Positions 23,196 to 35,114 of a stretch of 64,000 bases of DNA are shown piece by piece. Position 1 is the stretch's first letter; each line of letters starts with the position of its first letter. The translations under genes were made by a program, and so were the position numbers. The stretch lies in assembly GCA_020064725.1 (NCBI GenBank), contig JAGTWJ010000011.1, positions 1,302,001 through 1,366,000 of the forward strand, read 5' to 3'. Origin of the DNA: Drechslerella dactyloides (lineage: Eukaryota; Ascomycota; Orbiliomycetes; Orbiliales; Orbiliaceae). A model generated the notes under the pieces. The model was given only the letters and a program-made list of their open reading frames with translations. It ran no database searches and was not told the DNA's origin.

Positions 23196-25530
23196 ATGTT
23201 CAGGCCGGTTTTGAGACAATCCTCCCGCGCGGTGGCCGGTGCCCTCGCAGCGTCCGGGAGAGTCGCTGCGGTACGTTTGCGTTCTCTGTCCTCCTCTCCG
23301 CCGAAATCACCTGCCAGACGGCTTTTCCGACAGCCGACAAACGCCATATAAAAAAAGTCGCGAATATTCGATAAGAAACAGCGATATCGGCCTATGCTAC
23401 GAATGTCTTGGATATATCTACGCTGTTGCTACCGTCCCAGAGGCCAATTGCTAATGTTGAGGTGTTTACTACGTCGTCGGGAATAGACACGAAATGCCGT
23501 CCCATTCGTCGCCAACCAGGTCCGAACATTTGCCGACAAGGCCAGCCCCACAGAGGTCTCCTCCATCTTGGAGCAGAGAATAAGAGGTGTCTCCGAGACA
23601 GCCTCGTTGGCTGAGACTGGTCGTGTCCTTTCCGTCGGGTACGTATCCCCTCTCGAACTTTTACGGAATATCCATATACAGTTACATATAAATATTGCCC
23701 GGACCAGTATAATCGTATATCTAACATTATGTCTCCACGGTTGATAGTGACGGTATCGCTCGTGTCCACGGTCTTGCCAATGTCCAGGCTGAAGAGCTTG
23801 TCGAGTATGGAACCATTCAATGGGCTTGAGGCCGAACTGCCGTTCGGCTATTTCGTTCCGAGAATATGGCATCTGACAGGATATCGTTTTCGTGTAGATT
23901 CGCCTCTGGCGTCAAGGGCATGTGCTTGAACTTGGAAGCCGGCCAAGTCGGTGTTGTGCTTTTCGGTTCCGATCGTCTCGTCAGAGAGGGAGAAACCGTC
24001 AAGAGAACGGGCGAGATCGTAAGCTGCTGCATTCAAGTCGTTATGATGTCGGTCGATGGTTCGCTGACTGAGGGAATTATAGGTCGACGTCCCAGTCGGC
24101 CCCGAACTTCTCGGCCGTGTCGTTGACGGTCTCGGTGCCCCAATTGACGGCAAGGGCCCGGTTGCCACCAAGGAAAGACGTCGTGCTCAGTTGAAGGCTC
24201 CTGGTATGGAAATGTCCCGTGTCGTCAGGTTTCTCACGCCCATCAACTAATGGGGCAATTCTGTGCGCATTAGGTATCTTGCCGCGTCAGTCCGTCCGCG
24301 AGCCCATGCAGACTGGTCTGAAATCTGTCGACGCCATGGTGCCGATTGGTCGTGGCCAGCGTGAACTTATCATCGGTGATCGTCAAACCGGAAAGACTGC
24401 CGTCGCTCTCGACACCATCCTTAACCAGAAGCGATGGAACAGCGGCAGCGACGAGACCAAGAAGCTGTACTGTATCTACGTCGCCGTCGGACAAAAGCGT
24501 TCCACCGTCGCTCAACTCGTCAAGACCCTTGAGGAGAGCGACTCCCTCAAGTACTCCATCGTCGTTGCCGCCACCGCCTCCGAGGCTGCCCCTCTTCAAT
24601 ACATCGCTCCTTTCACCGGATGCGCTATGGGTGAATGGTTCCGTGACAACGGAAAGCACGCTCTCGTCATCTACGACGATCTGTCCAAGCAGGCCGTTGC
24701 CTACCGTCAAATGTCGCTCTTGCTCCGTCGTCCCCCCGGTCGTGAGGCCTACCCCGGAGAGTAAGTGCAAGCAAGAAACTGCATTCATAGTTGAATGATC
24801 TTGCGTAAGGCTAACGAAAATCCAGCGTCTTCTACCTGCACTCTCGTCTGCTAGAGCGTGCTGCCAAGCTGAACAAGAGCTTCGGTGGTGGTTCGCTCAC
24901 TGCCCTGCCCGTCATCGAAACCCAGGGAGGAGATGTGTCTGCCTACATTCCTACCAACGTCATTTCCATCACCGACGGACAGATCTTCTTGGAATCCGAA
25001 CTGTTCTTCAAGGGTATCCGTCCCGCCATCAACGTCGGTCTTTCCGTGTCCCGTGTCGGCTCTGCCGCCCAGGTCAAGGCCATGAAGCAGGTCGCCGGTT
25101 CGCTCAAGCTCTTCTTGGCTCAATACCGTGAAGTCGCTGCCTTCGCCCAGTTCGGTTCCGATCTCGACGCCTCGACCAAGTCTACTTTGGCCCGTGGCGA
25201 GCGTCTGACCGAGCTTCTCAAGCAGCCACAGTACACCCCCATGGGTGTTGAGGAGCAGATTCCTCTCATCTTCGCTGGTGTCAAGGGCCATCTTGACAAG
25301 GTCCCCGTCAACAAGATCCAGACCTTCGAGAAGGACTTCCTGGCACACCTCCGGAACTCGGAGTCTGCACTATTAGAGGAGATCAAGACGAAGGGAGTCT
25401 TGAGCAAGGAGCTGGAGGGCAAGCTGGCCGGCGTTGTCTCGGTAGGTTCTAGAAACGCAACCCCCTTAAACTTTCGAATGATATGCTAATCACTACATTC
25501 TTATAGACATTCGTCAAGAGCTTCCTGTAA
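23196..25530 (+). CDS. ATP1: Mitochondrial F1-ATP synthase subunit alpha
   Basis: Eight exons: 23196-23270, 23520-23638, 23748-23804, 23898-24018, 24083-24203, 24274-24760, 24826-25441 and 25507-25530 (24 nt), giving 539 residues. The introns are 249, 109, 93, 64, 70, 65 and 65 bp. The first exon and the start of the second encode a mitochondrial presequence (MFRPVLRQSSRAVAGALAAS...RTFADK). The body has GDGIARVHGLANVQAEE, EFASGVKGMCLNLE, the P-loop GDRQTGKT and YDDLSKQAVAYRQMSLLLRR, which are signatures of the alpha subunit. It forms the non-catalytic nucleotide sites of F1 in the matrix. Length and motifs are complete. Codon use is strongly biased to C-ending codons in exons 6 and 7, consistent with high expression. 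Confidence 0.97.
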
Positions 25531-26276
25531 ACATATCATAGCATGTATATTGCGGCGGCGGGAGTGAACGATCGACTGTACATTTCTCCGGGTGCAATAT
25601 GGGTGGATGATGGATAGACAAACAAACAATATCTTTTGAGTGGTACTACCTCCCTTTTTTCGATGGCATCTGCTTCTTAAAAGAGGAATTCCCTAGCTGT
25701 TTTGTGTGCTTGTTTTCCCTGCAATGAAAAGAAAAAATATATTTTACGCCGTATATATTTTCTTTGGAATCGAGAGAAGGCGGACGGACGATGGGAGACG
25801 TGCATGTGGTGCGGCGGGCGACCTGTTACATATATGATGGTGGAGGGACGATGTCTTCCGCAGTGTAATTAAATTAACTTTTTTTTAAACAGTTTTCTTT
25901 AAACTCTTTTTTCTTTTACTTCTATAGATGTAGATTCTAGATTAGATCTCCTTTAGACGGTGGAGGATATGATTTTGCGCGACCGTTCTATACGGAAGTT
26001 GAGCCGGCGACAGAACCGGGTAGGTGGACGGGACGGACGTTTGACGTCGCGCTTCGGCGCGGCGGCTGTCGCTGCTTCTTTACGTCATGTATGTCCCCAC
26101 CACGACGAGGGAATACCACATGAATTCAACAACCTACATTGTACAGTCTCCTCGATAGCAGGAGTCGGAATCTACCGGTAACAGCCTCAAGAAATCCCCG
26201 TCTGCCTAGCTATCATTCCATCAGATCACCAACCGCCAATTGCTTGAGTCGATCCTTGGGACGGCACGCCAACGAC
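25531..26276. other. Intergenic ATP1-NNR2
   Basis: About 750 bp. It begins with the ATP1 3' region, which includes T-rich tracts and an AATAT-rich stretch at 25735-25765 that could carry cleavage signals. The second half is the promoter of the next plus-strand gene. Nothing else seen. Confidence 0.5.
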
Positions 26277-27786
26277 ATGTCGGCCATCGCAGTGTCCCAG
26301 CGGACGAGGGAGATTCTGCTACAGGTGCGCAAGATGATTCCACCGCTGCTGGATAAATTCCATAAAGGGTGCGTCCGTCACTTGTCGACCGGATTCTTCA
26401 AAGACATGGAAACCACCATGAGCGACTTAGTGGATATGTGCTAATGGGCGTATTTGTATATTAGGCAGATGGGCCGTGTGGCCGTCGTAGGAGGATGTGA
26501 AGAGTATGTCTGTTTCTGATAAACATGATCAGTCGAAGCTTGCTTCCGGCTTTCCGAGTTCACGATACGTTGTATTTCGAGACGACAACGCATCCATTGA
26601 ATGGAACATGCAGCATATCGTGATATTACACTTGACGCACCAGTGGATTAATCGACTGATTCACACAAACAGCTACACCGGTGCCCCCTTCTTCAGCGCC
26701 AACGCCTCCGCCCTCCTCGGCGCAGACCTCAGCCACATCATCTGCGAACCCGGCGCGGCAGCCGTGATCAAGTCGTACAGTCCAAATCTAATGGTACACC
26801 CGTACATGCGGCAATCGAACCATCTGACGAAAGAGGACGGCGAGGATGAGGATAGTATTGTGAAACGGGTGGAGGGGATGCTTGACCGGCTGCATGTGAT
26901 TGTTGTGGGGCCGGGGTTGGGGAGGGATGAGTTGATGCAGCGGACGGCGGGGCGGGTGGTTAGAGCGGCGAGGGAGAAGGGGATGGGGATTGTGGTTGAC
27001 GCTGTGAGTTTCGTTCTTCATTTCATGTTCGAGGCGGACTCGAAAGAGCCGGTATAATAGAATGCGCGACGGAGTCGAGGCTGATCGTGGTGTATAGGAC
27101 GCCCTCCTCCTCATTTCCGCCGACCCATCTCTCGTCCGCTCCTACAAAAACGCAATCCTAACGCCTAACATTGTTGAGTTCACACGGCTCTGTAAAGCCC
27201 TCAACGTGGATGCCTCCACCGACCCAGCTACGGCGTGCGAGCGCCTCGCGAAGGCTCTAGACGGCGTAACGGTCATACAGAAGGGAAAAGCCGACAATCT
27301 AAGCAATGGGGAGAAGACGGAGGTTTGCGACATCGAGGGGGGGTTGAAGCGCAGTGGCGGGCAAGGGGATACGTTGACCGGGTGCCTGGGGACATTTTTA
27401 GCGTGGAAGAAAGCGTATATGGAGCGGCTTTGGGAGTATGACCCCGTTTCCATTTCCAATTTCTATTTCACATCCATTCGCCAGTTCTTACTGACTTCCG
27501 TCAACACCGTCTCTCCTTTCATCCTCGAATGCTTGATCGGCTTGCACGATATGATGCTGACATTTGTGGTGCTAACAGTCATGATAACTCGCTGTCCGAG
27601 GAGGAATTGACGGCGTACGCTGCGTTTGGTGCTAGTGCAATTACACGGACATGTTCGAGGCTAGCGTTTGAAGAGAAGGGGAGACATATGCAAGCGAGCG
27701 ATTTGCAGCCGCAGATTCAGCGGGCTTTCCAGATCTTATTCGAAGACGAGACCGGAGAGCTAGAAGGCAAGGGAGCCAAGCTGTAA
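26277..27786 (+). CDS. NNR2: ATP-dependent (S)-NAD(P)H-hydrate dehydratase
   Basis: Five exons: 26277-26368, 26465-26503 (39 nt), 26673-27003, 27098-27435 and 27579-27786, giving 335 residues. The introns are 96, 169, 94 and 143 bp. The ribokinase-like YjeF C-terminal domain is complete: GRVAVVGGCEDYTGAPFFSA, CEPGAAAVIKSYSPNLMVHP, VVGPGLGRDE, VVDADALLLI, TPNIVEFTRL, and the nucleotide/catalytic loop GGQGDTLTGCLGTFLAW. The enzyme uses ATP to dehydrate S-NADHX and S-NADPHX back to NADH and NADPH, a metabolite-repair reaction in cytosol or mitochondria. No separate epimerase domain is fused here. It lies 750 bp downstream of ATP1 on the same strand, which may be chance. Confidence 0.94.
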
Positions 27787-28289
27787 GAGATCGATAAATG
27801 GTCTTCTATAAAGCTATCCCCTTCCTCAGAAGATATATGGCATTTTGTTTACGCATACTATTCATGGCCACTTAGTCTTGTAGATATCAATCGGCTTCAT
27901 GAAAATACCCCGTGAAGAGGGTCCTCACATCACTGCGCTCATAAAGACCACAGTAGCCAGCTACGGATTATTTAAAATTGGTATATGTTAAATTCGGTAG
28001 AAGTGAAAAGGTATCATTCTTGGTAATAATGAATTAAGTTAACAAGGGAAGTTGGGGTCGGAAACGTAATCATGATATCGCACTGTAACACCGGAAAGAA
28101 CAACAACCGCTGCAGACAATGACCTTCATAACATTCATGACATAACGACTAGGACAAAAGAACAAAGGCAATAGTATAACGACGTAATGGTATAGCGAAC
28201 ATAACAGCAAGAGGCACACTATCAACCCATGAAGTAAATCCCATCAAGAGATCTACAAAGCGCTACGAGTCGATGGTATTGTATGCATC
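27787..28289. other. Convergent intergenic region
   Basis: About 500 bp between the stops of NNR2 (+) and the small unknown gene (-). It is AT-rich, with A-rich tracts on both strands suited to two terminators. Nothing else seen. Confidence 0.5.
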
Positions 28290-28724
28290 TTAGACTCCCA
28301 TAGCCCTATGCCTCGTCCGTCCGGATGTAATGGCATTGCCGTGCATCATACCTGTCAACAGCGACTGCATTAGCGGCGCACGTTCCAAGGGCTCAATACA
28401 TAAAATAGCTAAATGTTAGGGGAGCTTACGGGTTCCAGACGCCTTCTCGGCCTTGTTTCCTGTGGCAGCGCCTTTCACCCGCTTGAACATGCCATGGAAA
28501 CGAGTTCCGGCTGTCGAGCGGGGCTTATGATAGCTCATCTGCATGAAAGACTTTCGTCAGCAGTCGGTTTTAAATAAAGGTATAGTATTTGAACAGAATG
28601 CATAACCTACCGGAGCAGGCCCAGTGCCGACGGAGCGCTTGTTGGTTCCGCGGACGGTGCTCGGCTGCATCAACCGCTGGATAAAGTTTGGCCGTCGTGT
28701 GGCACCTGGATTTGCAGAGACCAT
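28290..28724 (-). CDS. Small basic protein of unknown function (94 aa)
   Basis: Three exons: 28724-28611, 28538-28430 and 28351-28290, giving 94 residues. The introns are 72 bp (GTAGGT..GCAG) and 78 bp (GTAAGC..ACAG). The start ATG is the first in frame. The protein is very basic and Gly/Ser/Thr-rich, with blocks NFIQRLMQPSTVRGTNKRS, SYHKPRSTAGTRFHGMFKR and GTRMMHGNAITSGRTRHR. There is no signal peptide or membrane helix, and it is probably largely disordered. I do not recognise a characterised family. The size and maintained frame across two good introns argue for a real gene. Nucleic-acid binding or a stress role would fit the composition but is speculation. Confidence 0.7.
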
Positions 28725-29662
28725 TTTGATTGTAGTTTTGATATATCTTTGAATATGTATCGGTTTCTTTGGTTTCGTGATCAATTTCTGATTCTTGGTA
28801 TGGCTTAGTTTGGATAAGTAATGAAGGGGAATTCAAAAGAGGGAAGGGCCAGCGGTTTCCAGAGAGCGTTTATATACGGAGATGTGAAGTTGGAAAAGCT
28901 TGATAAGGCCTTAAGGCGTCGAATCAGGTATATCGTCATCATAACCGCACTATGACATGAACATAGATTCTGTATGAATTCTATTCAGCCTGGTACAGCT
29001 GTGGCCAGCAAATAAGCATTACAAGGGCGCTATGGCAGGTTCTACAGAAATCTCGAAAAGTGCGGCATGCGGCTAGCGGATGCTGTGCGAGACATAAACG
29101 TCATGGTCCATGTGAGGCTATCTCCGAGGACCCTGCAGCCGTTGTGATCATTTGGATTAGCATTTTCAGGGTCCACTTGAGCTCAGACCAGCATCAGAAC
29201 GTTAGATAGCCATATTTCTCCCAGATCGTGTTTGCTGTCGTTGTGTGGGGTTTTCGTGTCTACCTGCGTTGCCAGCAGCCAGTATGATGTCACATCTACA
29301 GGGTTCGCAGGTGATCGGTGGCGGCAGCACCACAAATGTCGCAAACATGTACAGTGTCAAATGATTGGAGGAAAAGCTGGGAAAGGTACCCGTGCGGCTG
29401 TTGCGTATCCGGTTTTCGTCCCATGGTTGGGCGGCGACGACGCACGTTTTACTATGCAGCCTGTAGCGGTACATTCTACGGTTAAACCTCATTCTTCGGA
29501 ACTTTTAGTATTCATGCCTATGACGCCAGGGTGATGCTAGCTGATCTGGGAATCTATAATGGCATTTTGCAGAACAGCATGTTGTTCGCCGGTGGAAGAA
29601 GAAAAGCCTTCCACAGCAGGGTCCAGGTCTCAATCCGGTTGCTGTAGGTGCGCTGTTCTAGA
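28725..29662. other. Intergenic, upstream of the small basic gene
   Basis: About 940 bp between the start of the 94-residue gene and the stop of CCT4, both on the minus strand. No recognisable gene, repeat or RNA. Confidence 0.45.
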
Positions 29663-31670
29663 TTATCTAGATAGCGCGATATCGTCTGCAATAATATTAG
29701 AAACTCGTCTTCTTATTGTATAGCAGAGGGAGGAGCTCACCTATCCTGAGAATCATCTTGCAGGTCTCCGCGCTCAATTCAATCGCGCTCGTGCTGACCA
29801 GTAGCGGCTGCAGCACTCGCTCTTCCGTGATATTCGTAACTGCCCCCCTTCGGACACTGACTCCAGCGTACCTGTCTCCGTTTGCATGTCGGCTCCTCAG
29901 CTCCGTCACAACCTTGATGCTGTTCAGCCCTGCATTCTCCGCCAACGTTGTAGGAATGACTTCCAACGCCTCCGCGAACGCCTGCCAGCAGATGGCCTCC
30001 GTTCCGCTCATCGCTCGAGACGCAATCGTCAGTTGCCGTGCAACCTCGATTTCCGGAGCGCCACCGCCAGCGATCAAGGCCTTCTTCTTCACGAGACATC
30101 GAATAACGCAGAGGGCATCGTGGAGGGACCGTTCGGCTTCGTCGAGGATAAGCGAGTTCGCACCATGGCACAGGATGGATACTGTCTGACCGGCGCTCTT
30201 GACGCCAGTGATCTTGACGACCCGCGCACCTGCAGACTCAGTCTCCTCAACGAGTTCGGCGTAGCCCAATTTGTCCTCAGTGAAGGAGTCGATGTCCGCG
30301 ATCGGCTTGCAGCCCGTGCTCTGTAGACGAATTAGAGATTGGTTCCAGTACCACATTCGTTAGTTCCAACGAGGGTCTTACGTACCTTGCAGATAAACTC
30401 AACCTCGTCACGTTCGATCTCCTTGATGGCCAAGATGTTCAGCTTGGCGAGGAAGTGCAGAGATAGGTCGTTAACCGCGTCTCTGAGAATGGACTTTTGG
30501 ATGAGCAGCACGTTGCATTTGGCCTTCTTGATCTTCTTGCAGATGTTGAGGAGATACGTCCGCTCCTCTTTTAGAATCTTGTCCATCTGCCGGTAGTCGT
30601 TGACAACAATTTGATTTTCCATCTGAATCACGTTGTTAGCATGGATTATGCAGAAGGCGGTTTGCCAATGACATGCGTACATCAGGCTTAGGAGGAGAGA
30701 GCTGGAATTGGATCAAGCCAATCCTCGCCTTCTCCATCTTTGAAGGCCCGCCGGATCCCTTCAGCACCGGCTGAGTCAAGACCAACCCATCTACCAGCTC
30801 AGTATCATCTATTGTCCCACCGACTTTCTTCACAAGGCGGATGTTGTTCAAATCCACGTTTTCAGCTGTCGCAGGATTGATGACCCTCGTGATGGCGTCG
30901 ACGGCAATAGGTCCGAGGATATTCGAGTACTGCGAGACAATCTTGCTGGATAGTGAGGTCGTAGCGGCTTGTAGTAGCGAAGCCTTGTCGGTCAGCGTCA
31001 CAGGTATCGACATCTCGGTCAGGATTTCGACGGCTTTGGCCGCTGCTCGCTGGAAGGATTCGGATATGATGGTAGGATGGATGCCTGAATAGTTTGCGTT
31101 AATCCAATCCATCATATATCACAAAAAGAGAAACTTGCGATATACCTTTCCCCAGTAGCCTCTCCGCAGCTCCCAGCAGGCTACCGCATATTACTACGAC
31201 TGATGTAGTCCCGTCACCGGCTTCGATGTCCTGTGCAGCAGACAGATCAACCAGCTACGCGCCGCGTTAGCTCAGATTCGACCAAGAATACCACCAAGAG
31301 TGCCTCTGCATACCATCTTCGCGGCAGGATGCATAACAGCCATGTCCTTCAACATCGTGCTCCCGTCGTTGGTAATGATGACCTGGCCCTTGCCGGTTTG
31401 AATCTATACACCCCACGTCAGCAGCAGATTCGCGTGTTCGGAGCCGCATAGTAATCCACTGACCATCTTGTCCATACCGCGGGGCCCCAGAGACGTCCGG
31501 ATAGCATCAGCAACAGCTGTTTCGTGATGTTAGCACGTATTGGCTGCTATAGCTAGGATTCATCACGCATTCTGACCTCTCGCTGCTGTGATGTTCGCCG
31601 TCCGAACAGCGACGGGCTTTTCCTTATCCTTGAAGGCCTGAGCCCCACCGCCTGCTTTCGCGGTCGCCAT
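29663..31670 (-). CDS. CCT4: Chaperonin TRiC/CCT subunit delta
   Basis: Eight exons: 31670-31577, 31516-31464, 31403-31314, 31254-31146, 31084-30681, 30622-30386, 30320-29741 and 29685-29663 (23 nt), giving 529 residues. The seven introns are only 55-65 bp. Group II chaperonin motifs are in order: RTSLGPRGMDKM, ITNDGSTMLKDMAVMHPAAK, the ATPase motif AGDGTTSVVV, and GGGAPEIEVARQL near the C-terminus. The KAKCNVLLIQKSILRDAVND block is typical of the delta subunit. TRiC is a cytosolic ring that folds actin and tubulin. The gene is divergent from alpha-tubulin, one of its clients, across 780 bp, which could allow shared control, although nothing in the promoter proves it. Confidence 0.96.
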
Positions 31671-32450
31671 GGTAGGATATGCTCGTTGATCGAAGTATAT
31701 ACGAGACGGTGAAAGTTTCGTGAGATGATACTTGGTGATGCGTCGTGGGGAAGCTGGTTGGCCAAATGTGAATTTTTGGTGGGATACCTGTCTTGTCGAT
31801 AAGAAAATTACAGAGCTCGAATTAAGCTTGGAGCTTTGATGGAAAACACGCGAAGTGGGACCAAGCGCACGCAACACAGGCAACTAGCTGGGCCAGGCTG
31901 CTTGCTGTTTGGCGGCACGGAAGGATATGCACGATGAAGCCCATGACATGTCGGTGTGCATGCTTTACTGCAGCCTGTCAACCGAGGCAATCTACAAGGC
32001 GCCACCGATGACTCCAGTCGCGGATGGCAGTCGAGGGCTTTATAATCTCGAGATGGGATGATATCTCGACCGCGAGTCGCCAGTCCGTTTGCCTGCGTTG
32101 AGGGCTTACATAAGACCAGCTGCTGAGCAAGCGACAACACAAACCATTCGGCCTGGCCGGGCAGCTTGAAGCAGCAGGCCAGCTTCAACAACATTTAATT
32201 TGATTCTGTCACTCGACCGCATCCCTAATCCTACTTACTCCCCCCCTCAAACTCTCCCTCGCCCATCCCTATCGCCATCTCAACTTCTCATCATCGTAGG
32301 TCGTCCCTGGATGTCCTTGGATCCCGCAACCTGGGCTCTCACGCTATCGCGCCCTGAGCTTCAAATCCAAACAGAGCCCGCTGACAAAAACATTTCTCTC
32401 TTACTAGCTCTGGCTCTCAACGCGTCTAACTCCTGGAAAACTCGCCCAAC
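31671..32450. promoter_or_regulatory. Divergent promoter shared by CCT4 and alpha-tubulin
   Basis: 780 bp between the two start codons. The tubulin-proximal 250 bp are C/T-rich (CTCCCCCCCTCAAACTCTCC and following), a common fungal leader signature. I see no distinct TATA box or operator. Confidence 0.6.
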
Positions 32451-34565
32451 ATGAGAGGAGAGGTATGGAGACCAGCTTGCCACGCACGGCGCTACTCAGG
32501 AATGCAGCACTGACATGTCTATCCTCTTATCTGCGTCCAGGTCTGCCACATTCACATTGGTCAAGCCGGTGTCCAGCTGGGTAACAGCGCCTGGGAGCTG
32601 TAAGAAACCCCGTCCTGTGCTACCTACTATGCACACATCCCTGACCCCTTCCCGATACCTGCCTCCCGTTCGCCAATCTCGCATGAATCGCATGAAACTC
32701 CTTTGATAACGGTAGCTCGCCTTTTCGTCGTTTCATTCGTGCTCACGTCGTCCTCAATAGGTACTCACTAGAGCACGGCTTGCTTCCCGACGGCCGAGTC
32801 GACCCCGACAAAAAAGACCTCGCCGAAGGCGGTACCTTCGATACCTTCTTCTCTGAGACTTCCAGTGGAAAGCACGTCCCGAGGTCCATCTTTGTTGACC
32901 TGGATCCATCTGTATGTGGCGGAATTTTTCTGATATCCAGGAGCAGGCTGTCCCCTGAGCAGCCGATTCTTCTCCAAACCTCTCATTTCGCTAATATCCA
33001 TTATCGTGCAGCCAATCGATGAGATCCGAAATGGAGGTTTCAAATCTTTCTTCCACCCAGAACTGCTCGTCAGCGGCAAGGAGGACTCTGCGAACAACTG
33101 TAGGAAACTGAGACACACGCCCCTAGCAATTTCAAGCATCCATCCGCTGACACGTCGAGATCGCTGTAGACGCTCGAGGACATTACACTATCGGCAAGGA
33201 ACTGATAGATACAGTCGAAGAGAAGTTGCGCCGTGTCGCGGATAACTGCTCTAGCCTTCAGGGCTTCCTCGTCTTCCACTCCTTTGGTGGTGGTACTGGA
33301 TCTGGCTTCGGTGCTCTGTTGCTCGAAAGACTTGCGACAGACTTTGCAAAGAAATCGAAGCTCGAGTTTGCAGTCTACCCCGCTCCTCAGGTCTCCACCG
33401 CCATCGTCGAACCCTACAATGCCGTTCTCTCTACACACAGGTACCAAATTACCACGATCAAACAATATCAAACTCTACCTTTCTATACTAACATGCACTT
33501 CTCTCTAGCACAATCGAGCACTCTGACTGCTCCTTCCTCGTCGACAACGAGGCCGTCTACGACATCTGCCGAAGGAATTTGGACATCCCACGCCCCTCCT
33601 ACGAACACTTGAACAGACTGATTGCCCAGGTTGTCTCTTCCATCACCTCTTCGCTGAGATTCGATGGAGCTTTGAACGTCGACCTCAACGAATTCCAGAC
33701 AAACTTGGTGCCATACCCGAGAATCCACTACCCGCTCATCAGCTACGCTCCTGTCATCTGTAAGCGCAAAAAAATCCGCCTTTCGAAATCAGCATGTGCT
33801 AATATACGATTGCTACAGCCGCTAAGAAGAGCAGCCATGAAAGCTTCCACGTCAAAGACTTGACGCTTCAATGTAAGCAAAATCGCCCAGTTCACGAATT
33901 TGGGATGTTCTCATGCTAACAACAAGACAGGCTTTGAGCCAAACAACCAAATGGTTGTCTGCGATCCCAGGAACGGCAAATACATGGCCGTCGCTCTCCT
34001 TTACCGCGGCGACGTTGTCTCCAAGGACGCTAACGCCGCTGTCGCCCACATCAAGGCTAAGGCCAACTTCAACCTCGTCGAATGGTGCCCTACTGGCTTC
34101 AGTGCGTTCTCCGACCCAATTTTACATGAAATGTTGACCACTAACAAAATGTAACAGAGATCGGCATCAACTACCAGAAACCTGTCCAGGTTCCGGGTAG
34201 CGAACTCGCCGATGTCGACCGCAGCATCAGCATGCTGTCCAACACCACCGCTATTGCCGAGGTACGGGGACTCTAGCTTCCTAACCCTTGTATATCGTTA
34301 GCACTTGTCTAACTAACCGCAAACAGGCTTGGGCACGCTTGGACCACAAGTTCGACCTCATGTACGCCAAACGCGCCTTCGTCCACTGGTACGTTGGTGA
34401 AGGTATGGAGGAGGGTGAATTCTCTGAAGCTCGCGAGGACCTTGCTGCTCTCGGTATGTCCCATCGCCAACCCACCGCGTTCGACAACATACTAACAACC
34501 TTACAGAGAAGGATTATGAGGAAGTCGCCGCCGATTCGGATAATGCTGAAGATGCCGAGTACTAG
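32451..34565 (+). CDS. TUB1: Alpha-tubulin
   Basis: Eleven exons: 32451-32462 (12 nt), 32541-32599, 32761-32911, 33012-33099, 33170-33440, 33509-33759, 33819-33872, 33931-34101, 34158-34261, 34327-34453 and 34507-34565, giving 448 residues. The ten introns are 53-161 bp. It opens MRGEVCHIHIGQAGVQLGNS and contains the GTP-binding GGGTGSG loop, KLEFAVYPAPQVSTAIVEPY, VDLNEFQTNLVPYPRIHYPL and AKKSSHESFHVKDLTLQCFE. That last block and the acidic tail ending in EDAEY identify alpha rather than beta. The terminal Tyr is retained. It forms microtubules with beta-tubulin. Ten introns is high for an ascomycete tubulin gene. A small first exon coding only MRGE is a feature shared with many tubulin genes. 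Confidence 0.96.
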
Positions 34566-35114
34566 ATTGGTACCCTTGAACATATTGACCGCTCTTCTTT
34601 GTCTTCAAAAACATATTTTTGTCGTCCTTGGAAGTTTGATATAGCCCCTCCGACTTTTCCATAGCTTCTTCAAGTCTGCTAGAAATATTCCCCCATAAGC
34701 TTTTATAATCTCGTCTCCCCCACCTTGCCCTCACCGTCTCGATGAATGCAAAACAAGAAAATAAATAATTGCCTTGATCATATTCATACAGAGAGTATAT
34801 ATAACACCCTTTGCCTAATCTCTTCTCCTTTCTAGCTGGTTTTGGATACCTAGTTACGTTACTAGTTTAATAGAGCGATGCCGTAGAGAGTAATATTAAA
34901 ATGAGCGTTTTCACGCCTTCGAGTTGTACATATCCGTGGACTACAATACTTTGATACTAGAACAATCGAACGTATTCTCATCTTGCTCTCCATCTAGTTG
35001 GCACCCCACCACACACGGCAAAGGAACATTCCAGTCTAAACAACCAGAAAGCTGATCGCTGAAGAATAATGCTGCACCTAAAGCTTCATCCCACCTCTAA
35101 ACCCATTCACTCAT
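34566..35114. other. Convergent intergenic region
   Basis: About 550 bp between the stops of TUB1 (+) and TMA22 (-). It is AT-rich. No gene or RNA recognised. Confidence 0.5.

Noticed and set aside
24270..25348. Long minus-strand ORFs of 172 and 165 residues
   Set aside because: They are antisense shadows of ATP1 exons, produced by its biased codon use.
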